Under the pieces are notes generated by a model. That model saw only the letters and a program-made list of their open reading frames with translations, ran no database searches and was not told where the DNA came from. Shown here in pieces: positions 58,236-64,000 of a stretch of DNA of 64,000 nucleotides (positions are counted from its first letter, which is position 1; every line of letters starts with the position of its first letter). Both the position numbers and the translations under genes were made by a program. The DNA comes from Enterococcus alcedinis (GTDB lineage: Bacteria; Bacillota; Bacilli; Lactobacillales; Enterococcaceae): NCBI RefSeq assembly GCF_014635985.1, contig NZ_BMDT01000001.1, positions 469,293-533,292 of the forward strand. Reading direction: 5' to 3'.

Positions 58236-58685
58236 TTATTTTGCTTGCTTTTGATCCCCGACAATGAATGTAAACTCACATTCAGCGACAACTTTACCAT
58301 CAACGGTTGCGATGGCATCTGCCGTTCCGACTGGGCCTTTTACTTTCATAATTTCAAATGACAATTTCATTGTGTCGCCTGGCACCACTTTTTGACGGAA
58401 TTTTGCACGGTTAATTGCACCAATATAAGCTGTACGCCCTAAAAATTCTTCTGATTTTAAAATTAAAATCGAGCCGGCTTGTGCTAATGTTTCTAAAATC
58501 AATGCACCTGGCATTACTGGATTTCCCGGGAAATGTCCTTGGAAGAAATCTTCATTAATCGTCACATTTTTGGTCGCTATAATTTTCTTACCTGGTTCGA
58601 TATCGTCTACATAGTCAATATAAATAATTGGAAAACGGTTAGGAATTAAGTCCATGACTTCCGTTTCAGTTAAAAACTTTTTCAT
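58236..58685 (-). CDS. fabZ: 3-hydroxyacyl-ACP dehydratase FabZ (FabZ/FabN type)
   Basis: Dehydrates 3-hydroxyacyl-ACP in type II fatty-acid synthesis. The start used (MKKFLTETEV, 149 residues) follows AAAGAGGG. It has the hot-dog fold with catalytic His in GHFPGNPVMPG and Glu in LETLAQAG. In enterococci one of two such enzymes (FabN) also isomerises the double bond for unsaturated fatty acids; motif reading alone cannot say which this is. It is divergent from fabI with FabT-like boxes between. Confidence 0.88.
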   Translation of the reverse strand: MKKFLTETEVMDLIPNRFPIIYIDYVDDIEPGKKIIATKNVTINEDFFQGHFPGNPVMPGALILETLAQAGSILILKSEEFLGRTAYIGAINRAKFRQKVVPGDTMKLSFEIMKVKGPVGTADAIATVDGKVVAECEFTFIVGDQKQAK

Positions 58686-58722
58686 CAAGTTCCCTCTTTT
58701 CGATAATTTAAAAGATTGTATT

Positions 58723-58739
58723 ACTTTGACTATCAAAGT
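58723..58739. promoter_or_regulatory. FabT-like operator upstream of fabZ
   Basis: ACTTTGACTATCAAAGT: two perfect 7-base arms around CTA, close to the Lactobacillales FabT site (TTTGATTATCAAA-like). It lies 37 bases upstream of the fabZ start. Confidence 0.65.
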
Positions 58740-58788
58740 ATCATATTTTAGTCAAATTAGCAACTTCAGATGAAAAATAATAAATTTA

Positions 58789-58803
58789 GTTTGACAATCA
58801 AAC
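58789..58803. promoter_or_regulatory. FabT-like operator at the fabI promoter
   Basis: GTTTGACAATCAAAC: 6-base arms around CAA. It overlaps the fabI -35 box, so binding would block transcription. Confidence 0.65.
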
Positions 58804-58819
58804 AATTTTCGCTAATAAT
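58791..58819 (+). promoter_or_regulatory. Promoter of fabI
   Basis: TTGACA (58791-58796) with TAATAA at 16 bases or AATAAT at 17 bases spacing. The -35 lies inside the FabT-like box. Confidence 0.7.
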
Positions 58820-58891
58820 AAGAAATCATGAGAGTCATTCATGGGTTTGACTTATTTAAAAATTATTGATGTATTTATAAGGAGTGGAATT

Positions 58892-59647
58892 ATGAGTTTT
58901 TTAGCAGGTAAAAAAATCGTTGTCATGGGTGTTGCCAATAAACGTAGTATCGCTTGGGGTTGTGCACAAGCTTTACGTAATCAAGGTGCCGAGGTTATTT
59001 ATACTTACCAAAGTGAACGTATGAAGAAACCTTTAGAAAGACTACTAACCGGCGAAGAATTTTTAGTTGAATGTGATGTCGCAAGTGACGAAAGTATTGA
59101 ACGTGCTTTTGAAGAAATTAAAGAATATGCCGGCGAGATTCATGGGGTTGTCCATGCAGTTGCTTATGCCAATAAAGAAGATTTACAAGGTGAAGTGACA
59201 GAAATTTCACGTGAAGGCTACGCTTTAGCACAAGATATTAGTGCGTATTCATTAATTGCTGTGACTCGTTTTGCGCAGCCTATTCTAGCGGATAACAGCG
59301 GGATTGTCACATTAACGTATTTAGGCGCAGAACGTGCGGTACCGAATTACAACATGATGGGTATTGCCAAAGCAGCTTTAGAATCTGCTGTTCGTTACTT
59401 AGCGGCTGATCTATCACCTAAAAAAATTCGCGTGAATGGCATTTCAGCTGGCGCAATTAAAACATTAGCAGTAACAGGCGTGAAAGATTACCAAAAATTA
59501 ATCCAATTATCAGAAGATCGTACACCTGACCACATTGGCGTAACAATTGAGGAAGTAGGAAATGCTTGTGCTTTCTTAATTAGTCCCCTTTCAAGTGGGA
59601 TTATTGGTGAAGTGATCTTTGTTGATAAAGGCGTTCACCTTTCTTAA
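58892..59647 (+). CDS. fabI: Enoyl-ACP reductase FabI
   Basis: NAD(P)H-dependent last step of fatty-acid elongation. The start used (MSFLAGKKIVVMG, 251 residues) has AAGGAGTGG before it; the frame extends 17 codons upstream without an SD. It has the SDR fold with GVANKRSIAWG at 10-20 and the catalytic Tyr-x6-Lys in YNMMGIAK near 156-163. The family is the target of triclosan-type inhibitors. It is divergent from fabZ. Confidence 0.94.
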   Translation: MSFLAGKKIVVMGVANKRSIAWGCAQALRNQGAEVIYTYQSERMKKPLERLLTGEEFLVECDVASDESIERAFEEIKEYAGEIHGVVHAVAYANKEDLQGEVTEISREGYALAQDISAYSLIAVTRFAQPILADNSGIVTLTYLGAERAVPNYNMMGIAKAALESAVRYLAADLSPKKIRVNGISAGAIKTLAVTGVKDYQKLIQLSEDRTPDHIGVTIEEVGNACAFLISPLSSGIIGEVIFVDKGVHLS

Positions 59648-59656
59648 TTCGCTCGT

Positions 59657-59699
59657 AAAAAAAGGATTGACCATTCAAACGGTCAATCCCTTTTTTTAT
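59657..59699. terminator. Bidirectional terminator between fabI and the nitroreductase gene
   Basis: AAAGGATTGACC and GGTCAATCCCTTT with an eight-base loop and A/T runs on both sides. Confidence 0.88.
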
Positions 59700-60337
59700 T
59701 ATTTAAATGTTGTAATTTTTTCAGCATCCAGACGAACCGATGGATACCCTTCTTCGACTGCTTTCCCGATTGAAACAATCATTACAGGCTCGTAGCGCTC
59801 TTTATCTAGATCGAATGCTTCTGCTAGTTGATCCGCTTCAAAACCACCAATTGGATTCGTTTCGTAGCCACGAGCACGAGCCACAAGCATTAATTGCATC
59901 GCTGCTAAACTTGAGTCAATTCGAATCACGTTCGACATCTCTTCTTTACTGAAATTCTTATAATGAGGAATAATAGCATCCAGTTGTTTCTGTTTAACTT
60001 CTTCTGGCATTTTCCCTGCTATAACTGCTTGACTGTAGATCTCTTCACCTAAATCATAACACTCACGATCACCAAAAATTAAAATCATTGCTGAAGATGT
60101 TTCGTTTTGTAACGTATTAAAGCGGATTAATGGTTGTAACTTTTCTTTTTCTGCTTGGCTCTCAACAACAACAAAACGCCATGGTTGTAGATTAACCGAT
60201 GATGGTGCTGTCGTTGCCTCTTGAATCATTTCTAACATTTCTTCACGAGAAATTTTGACATTTGCATCATATTTTCGCACAGATCTTCTTCCAAAAGTGA
60301 TTTCTGAAAAATTATTATTGATATATTTGTCTGACAT
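59699..60337 (-). CDS. Nitroreductase family flavoprotein
   Basis: FMN-dependent NAD(P)H oxidoreductase. The 212 residues show FGRRSVRKYD, TTAPSSVNLQPWRFVVVES near 40-58, and a C-terminal IGKAVEEGYPSVR. The substrate is unknown; nitro compounds or quinones are usual. It lies just downstream of the MarR gene, probably in one operon. Confidence 0.9.
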   Translation of the reverse strand: MSDKYINNNFSEITFGRRSVRKYDANVKISREEMLEMIQEATTAPSSVNLQPWRFVVVESQAEKEKLQPLIRFNTLQNETSSAMILIFGDRECYDLGEEIYSQAVIAGKMPEEVKQKQLDAIIPHYKNFSKEEMSNVIRIDSSLAAMQLMLVARARGYETNPIGGFEADQLAEAFDLDKERYEPVMIVSIGKAVEEGYPSVRLDAEKITTFK

Positions 60338-60352
60338 ATATAGTTCCCTCTT

Positions 60353-60760
60353 TCATTTAATTAGTTTTGTTAATAAAAAAAATAGTTGCTCTTCTTCGAT
60401 TTCGTCTAAAGGAATATTGAACGATGGATTCAAAGATTCGACTTTGGTTTGACAATCTCCCATCGCTTGTTGAGCACGTTCAGTGATTTGAACAAACACT
60501 TCTCGTTTATTATCCTGATTGCGTTCACGCGTGACATAGCCTTGGTCCTCCAAAACCTTTAGATGACGTGTCACAGCGGCACTATCAATGCTTAAGGCAT
60601 TTTGTAAATCGATTTGACAGCATGGTCCATGATCCTTTAAAAACAGCATCAACTCATAGCGAGTCAGACTAATCCCTGTTTCTTTTTCAAAAATCGACGT
60701 CATTTCTTGGTTTGCTAACTTTAATTGATAAAGTAAGCGACTAATTTTCTTTAAATCCAT
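60353..60760 (-). CDS. MarR family transcriptional regulator
   Basis: The 135 residues show a winged helix (LTRYELMLFLKDHGPCCQIDLQNALSIDSAAVTRHLKVLEDQGYV is its core, partly quoted) and the wing RERNQDNKREVFV. Two adjacent cysteines (GPCCQI) may sense oxidants or electrophiles; this is inference. Upstream lie two palindromic boxes at its own promoter, and the nitroreductase follows by 15 bases. This is the classical self-regulated detoxification pair. Confidence 0.88.
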   Translation of the reverse strand: MDLKKISRLLYQLKLANQEMTSIFEKETGISLTRYELMLFLKDHGPCCQIDLQNALSIDSAAVTRHLKVLEDQGYVTRERNQDNKREVFVQITERAQQAMGDCQTKVESLNPSFNIPLDEIEEEQLFFLLTKLIK

Positions 60761-60779
60761 AATTACCTCCTGGCTAATC

Positions 60780-60806
60780 GTTGACTAGTCAACTGTTGAC
60801 TGGTCA
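60780..60806. promoter_or_regulatory. Tandem MarR operator
   Basis: GTTGACTAGTCAAC (60780-60793) is a perfect 14-base palindrome; GTTGACTGGTCA (60795-60806) repeats it with one change. They lie between the -10 box and the regulator's start codon. Confidence 0.7.
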
Positions 60807-60807
60807 T

Positions 60808-60836
60808 ATATTAAACAAGTTCCTTTTATCTGTCAA
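60808..60836 (-). promoter_or_regulatory. Promoter of the MarR-nitroreductase operon
   Basis: TTGACA (60836-60831), 17 bases, TAATAT (60813-60808) on the minus strand, with the operators immediately downstream. Confidence 0.82.
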
Positions 60837-60939
60837 TTTTTTTGTTTAACCATTAAATTATCAGATATTTCGCTAAAATTGATTGCTCTTTTTCCACCAT
60901 CATTGATACAATGGTAACTAGTAGAGGTGGAGGGAACTT

Positions 60940-61845
60940 ATGCTTAATCAATTAACAACATCGACTTCCGGTGACTCACCGATCGTCGAACCAACAATCC
61001 AACAATTAAATGCCTTACAACGTTGGTGGAATAGTATCAACTGGGAGAGTATTCTCTCGCTAATTATTCAAAAATCAATTGCTATCGGATTATTAATTTT
61101 ATTATTTATCTTATTAGCACGGATTGCCAATTTCAGTATCAAACAAATGTTTCGTAATTATCAACGCAGCAAAGCATCTGAAGTCCGTCTAACAACCTTA
61201 AAAACGCTCGTCTTAAACGTGACGCATTATACATTATCCTTTTTCTTTATTTATGCGTTACTGTCCATTCTAGGCGTCCCAGTAGGTTCGTTACTAGCCG
61301 GGGCAGGAGTTGCTGGTTTAGCAATCGGTTTAGGTGCACAAGGCTTTACAAACGATTTATTAACGGGATTTTTCATTATCTTCGAACAACAAATTGATGT
61401 CGGGGATTACGTGATACTTTCAAATATCAATATTGAAGGTACCGTCACACAAGTCGGATTACGCCTACTACAAATCCGTTCCATTGACGGCACGGTTCAT
61501 TTTATCCCTAATCGAAACATCACAACTGTCAGCAACCAATCCAGAGAAGCCCGACGTGTGATTGTCGATGTCCGGATTGACCCTTCTGAAGGGATTGAGG
61601 GCATCCGTGAAGCGATTGATAACGCCAATCAAAGCATCGCTAAAATGTATGCTGAAGATTTACAAACACAACCGACCATTTTTGGAACGGTTGATCTAGG
61701 CAATAGTAATTATGCGATTCGTACCACATTATACGTTGAAAACGGCAAGCAAGCTACTGTGCAACAAGAGCTTTTAACACTCTCAATTTTCGAACTGACA
61801 AAAGCGGGCTATAGCATTCCAAACACGCCTATTGTGCTGAAATAA
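60940..61845 (+). CDS. mscS: MscS-family small-conductance mechanosensitive channel
   Basis: Opens on membrane tension to release solutes in osmotic downshock. The 301 residues have about three membrane segments, the pore-lining Gly/Ala helix (LLAGAGVAGLAIGLGAQGF near 117-135), then the beta domain (VDVGDYVILSNINIEGTV-like) and a C-terminal mixed domain. GGTGGAGGGAA precedes the ATG. A terminator follows. Confidence 0.93.
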   Translation: MLNQLTTSTSGDSPIVEPTIQQLNALQRWWNSINWESILSLIIQKSIAIGLLILLFILLARIANFSIKQMFRNYQRSKASEVRLTTLKTLVLNVTHYTLSFFFIYALLSILGVPVGSLLAGAGVAGLAIGLGAQGFTNDLLTGFFIIFEQQIDVGDYVILSNINIEGTVTQVGLRLLQIRSIDGTVHFIPNRNITTVSNQSREARRVIVDVRIDPSEGIEGIREAIDNANQSIAKMYAEDLQTQPTIFGTVDLGNSNYAIRTTLYVENGKQATVQQELLTLSIFELTKAGYSIPNTPIVLK

Positions 61846-61877
61846 AAAAAGCGAAGCTTCGGCTTCGCTTTTTTTAT
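61845..61877. terminator. Bidirectional terminator between mscS and cbpB
   Basis: AAAAAAAGCGAAGC-TTCG-GCTTCGCTTTTTTT: a compact stem with a TTCG tetraloop. Confidence 0.92.
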
Positions 61878-62363
61878 TTATTTATTTTTCAATGGAACAC
61901 TTTTTGGTTCAATGGTATAACGTCGTTCCAATTCATGAACGAGATGATTGACTGATTTTAAGACTTCTTTTCGTGTAATAATACCTTCAAAAATATTGTC
62001 TTCGTCTACTACTGGTAAAAAAGAACCATCAACTAGCAAATGCAAAATATCTTCTAGGTCTTCTTTATGCAAAACGGTTGGGACATTGACCTCCATGACA
62101 TCAGCTACGGTTAAGCCTTCAAGCAACCGATAGTCAAAACCGGTTAATCCCATCATCTTATTGACAATATCAGATAGTCCAATTAAACCGACTAGACGGT
62201 CTTCTGTATCAAGAACCGGTATTTTAGCATAGCCTACTTTTGATAAGATAAGTAATGCGTGTTCCAAAGGATGGCTATAAAGTAACGTAGCTACGTTTTC
62301 AGCCGGTACGATAAAATTTTCTTGGTTTTCTCTTAATAATTCTTCTGTGTACTTCCCAATCAC
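61878..62363 (-). CDS. cbpB: CbpB/DarB-type CBS-domain protein
   Basis: The 161 residues begin at GTG (GGAG nine bases upstream) and consist of a CBS pair (YAKIPVLDTEDRLVGLIGLSDI near 43-64; FLPVVDEDNIFEGIITRKEVL near 114-134). The size and sequence fit the c-di-AMP-binding CbpB of Listeria and DarB of Bacillus, which regulate (p)ppGpp synthase and pyruvate carboxylase. Nucleotide binding is inferred from the family. It follows the YfcE-like gene. Confidence 0.82.
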   Translation of the reverse strand: MIGKYTEELLRENQENFIVPAENVATLLYSHPLEHALLILSKVGYAKIPVLDTEDRLVGLIGLSDIVNKMMGLTGFDYRLLEGLTVADVMEVNVPTVLHKEDLEDILHLLVDGSFLPVVDEDNIFEGIITRKEVLKSVNHLVHELERRYTIEPKSVPLKNK

Positions 62364-62392
62364 AATTGTTCACTCCATATTCTGGCTCTTTA

Positions 62393-62905
62393 TTATTTTT
62401 TAAATTCAAAAGTCAATTCTGGTAGAAGTGTAAAGTCTGCTCGATAATATTGAATTGTCCAATCTTCTGCTGTGCTTTCGACAATACAGTAGCTCTTTTC
62501 TTGAATCGTTCCTCGAGGCTGTGAAATACTCCCTGGATTTAGAAACAGCGTATTTCCAACCTTTTCACAACCAATGACGTGTGTGTGACCAAAAAAGACA
62601 AGATTCGCTTTTTCTTCAAGTGCTTTTAAACTTAGACGATACAAACCAAAACGCACATCATATAAATGGCCATGTGTCACTAACACTCGGTCTAACGGTG
62701 TTTCAACTGTTAGCGATGCTTCGTAACCACGATCATAATCACAATTTCCTGTCACAATATGCACACCTTGCCACAAAGAGTCATTTGACGGCAACTCAGA
62801 ATCTCCACAATGGAAGATTTCATCCACTTCATTTTTATATCGAGCGAATAGCCGTTCAATAACAGAACGATCGCCATGGTTATCACTCACAACTAGGTAT
62901 TTCAT
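62393..62905 (-). CDS. YfcE/MJ0936-type metallophosphoesterase
   Basis: The 170 residues have the two-metal phosphoesterase motifs VVSDNHGD at 5-12, HCGDSE near 33, GNCDYD near 53, VTHGH and GHTH. They lack a signal peptide. Cytosolic phosphodiesterase; its substrate is unknown. The ATG follows immediately after the rph-rdgB stop codon, with GGGGAG as SD, so the two are co-translated. Confidence 0.88.
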   Translation of the reverse strand: MKYLVVSDNHGDRSVIERLFARYKNEVDEIFHCGDSELPSNDSLWQGVHIVTGNCDYDRGYEASLTVETPLDRVLVTHGHLYDVRFGLYRLSLKALEEKANLVFFGHTHVIGCEKVGNTLFLNPGSISQPRGTIQEKSYCIVESTAEDWTIQYYRADFTLLPELTFEFKK

Positions 62906-64000
62906 TTACTCCCCACTTTCGAGCCAACTTTGCCACTCTTTTTGTAATTTAGCTAATGCTTGTCCACGATGACTAAGATGATTTTTCTCTTCGTTTGATA
63001 ATTCTGCTGCTGTTTTATCCATTCCTTCAACGATAAATAATGGATCATAACCGAAACCATTATCCCCTCGTGGAATGCGACCAATACGTCCGCGCCATTT
63101 TGCTTCTACTACTAAGCTTTGTTTTTTAGGGGCAGCAAAAACTAAGGTACAATGGAATTGGGCCCCTCTTTTCTCGTCGGGAACGTCGGTTAATTCATAC
63201 AGTAATTTGGCATTGTTTGAACCATCACTCTTATGTTCCCCTGCAAATCGGGCAGAATAAATGCCAGGCAAGCCGCCTAATTCATCCACTTCTAAGCCAG
63301 AATCATCCGCTAGAACAGGCATTTGTAAAATATTTGCAATCGTCTCCGCTTTTAAGCGCGCATTTTCTTCGAATGTTTTTCCAGTTTCCTTAACATCTGG
63401 TAAATCAGGATAGTCTTTCAACGTTTTGATCTGATACCCAGCTTCTGCGAACATTTTTTCAAACTCTTTCGCTTTTCCAGGATTTCCTGTAGCAATCATG
63501 ATCGTTTTGTCTGCTTCAAGTAACTCAGTCTTCGTCGTATATAACGCTTCTTTTTGTTTGACAATTAATTCTTCAATCGCCGTTTTTCCAAGTAAAAGCA
63601 TTTGATTAAGTTCTTCACCAGTGAACGTCGTTTCTTCCCCGGTTCCTTGAATCTCGACAAAAGCACCGCCTTCAGTCATGACTAAATTCATGTCGACATT
63701 GGCTTGGCTGTCTTCATCATAATCTAAATCAACCACACCCGTACCGTCGGCTAAGATTCCGACACTAATTGCCGCTAGATGTTCTTTAATTGGATCTTCC
63801 GTTAATTCATTTGTTTGTAGCAATTTATCAATCGCTAGACGTAAGGCCACAAATGCACCGGTAATACTTGCTGTTCTTGTACCACCATCAGCTTGTACCA
63901 CGTCACAATCGACAACGATACTTCTTTCACCAAGTTTTTCTAAATCGACAACTGAACGCAAGGCACGGCCGATCAGACGTTGAATTTCCATCGTGCGTCC
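62906..64000 (-). CDS. rph-rdgB: Fused RNase PH / XTP-dITP diphosphatase (5' end outside window)
   Basis: The frame is open to the right edge; an in-frame ATG at 63991 is internal, since it is preceded by the conserved RNase PH sequence RT before [12 protein letters not shown]. Visible are the C-terminal part of RNase PH ([20 protein letters not shown]), a linker near [14 protein letters not shown], then a complete RdgB/HAM1 domain ([46 protein letters not shown]). One chain thus trims tRNA 3' ends and hydrolyses non-canonical purine triphosphates. This fusion is known in some Lactobacillales. Confidence 0.92.
   Translation of the reverse strand, partial: GRTMEIQRLIGRALRSVVDLEKLGERSIVVDCDVVQADGGTRTASITGAFVALRLAIDKLLQTNELTEDPIKEHLAAISVGILADGTGVVDLDYDEDSQANVDMNLVMTEGGAFVEIQGTGEETTFTGEELNQMLLLGKTAIEELIVKQKEALYTTKTELLEADKTIMIATGNPGKAKEFEKMFAEAGYQIKTLKDYPDLPDVKETGKTFEENARLKAETIANILQMPVLADDSGLEVDELGGLPGIYSARFAGEHKSDGSNNAKLLYELTDVPDEKRGAQFHCTLVFAAPKKQSLVVEAKWRGRIGRIPRGDNGFGYDPLFIVEGMDKTAAELSNEEKNHLSHRGQALAKLQKEWQSWLESGE

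Noticed and set aside
58841-58891. Longer N-terminus for FabI
   Set aside because: No SD before the upstream ATG, while the ATG at 58892 has AAGGAG and matches the family start.
60353-60760. The MarR gene as fabT
   Set aside because: It is paired with a nitroreductase and has its own GTTGACTAGTCAAC operator, unlike the boxes at fabZ/fabI.

Overview
The window is a gene-dense, low-GC Firmicute chromosome segment, most like the Enterococcaceae branch of the Lactobacillales. Pointers are an EbsA/EbsB-type gene pair, a GpsB-YpsA-RecU-PBP1A block around a B-type rnpB, a fused rph-rdgB gene, FabI with FabT-like operators, a PyrR-controlled pyr operon and a T-box in front of alaS. I cannot fix the genus. 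I see no mobile element, CRISPR array, tRNA or rRNA. Most genes lie on the minus strand.

Layout. (1) 1-6380, minus: a shikimate/tyrosine operon in the order aroE-aroF-aroB-aroC-tyrA-aroA, the last cut by the window edge. It has its own promoter, an 18-codon leader peptide rich in Tyr and Phe codons, and a terminator. (2) 6380-9400, minus: a three-gene ABC importer (solute-binding protein, permease, ATPase; trpXYZ type). It too has its own promoter, a 19-codon leader peptide with two Trp codons, and two tandem terminators. (3) 9397-12717: a small membrane protein, a DUF1622 protein, the ribosome-rescue factor RqcH and a DUF1801 protein. (4) 12793-24507, minus: the complete pyrimidine operon pyrR-uraA-pyrB-pyrC-carA-carB-pyrK-pyrD-pyrF-pyrE behind a PyrR attenuator. 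(5) 24509-33250: rluD, lspA, a HEPN-CBS protein, ebsA/ebsB, cardiolipin synthase, a CDF metal exporter, and alaS with its T-box. (6) 33244-43922: a short pyrophosphatase-like protein, an unknown protein, a DEAD-box helicase, an HD hydrolase, an rRNA methyltransferase, rnpB, gpsB, ypsA, recU, pbp1A, nth and dnaD. (7) 43992-48959: ridA, perR, tkt, a DUF896 protein, lexA followed by an SOS-boxed small membrane protein, and apt. (8) 48970-64000: recJ, lapA-like, SDR, rnz, a DUF1269-like protein, obgE, mupG, a cyclophilin lipoprotein, a PH-domain protein, divergent fabZ/fabI, a nitroreductase and MarR pair, mscS, cbpB, a YfcE-like phosphodiesterase and a partial rph-rdgB fusion.

Most notable. Both aromatic units look controlled by ribosome-stalling leader peptides rather than T-boxes. 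I could trace complete alternating base-pairing relays by eye: seven strands in the aro leader, and a chain disabling two successive terminators in the trp leader. Second, the pyrimidine carbamoyl-phosphate synthase small subunit CarA has lost all three residues of its glutaminase triad (Cys, His and Glu read Ala, Gln and Asp). Third, a small membrane protein downstream of lexA has one SOS box filling its promoter spacer exactly and another just downstream. Fourth, one protein joins an intact HEPN RNase motif to two CBS domains.
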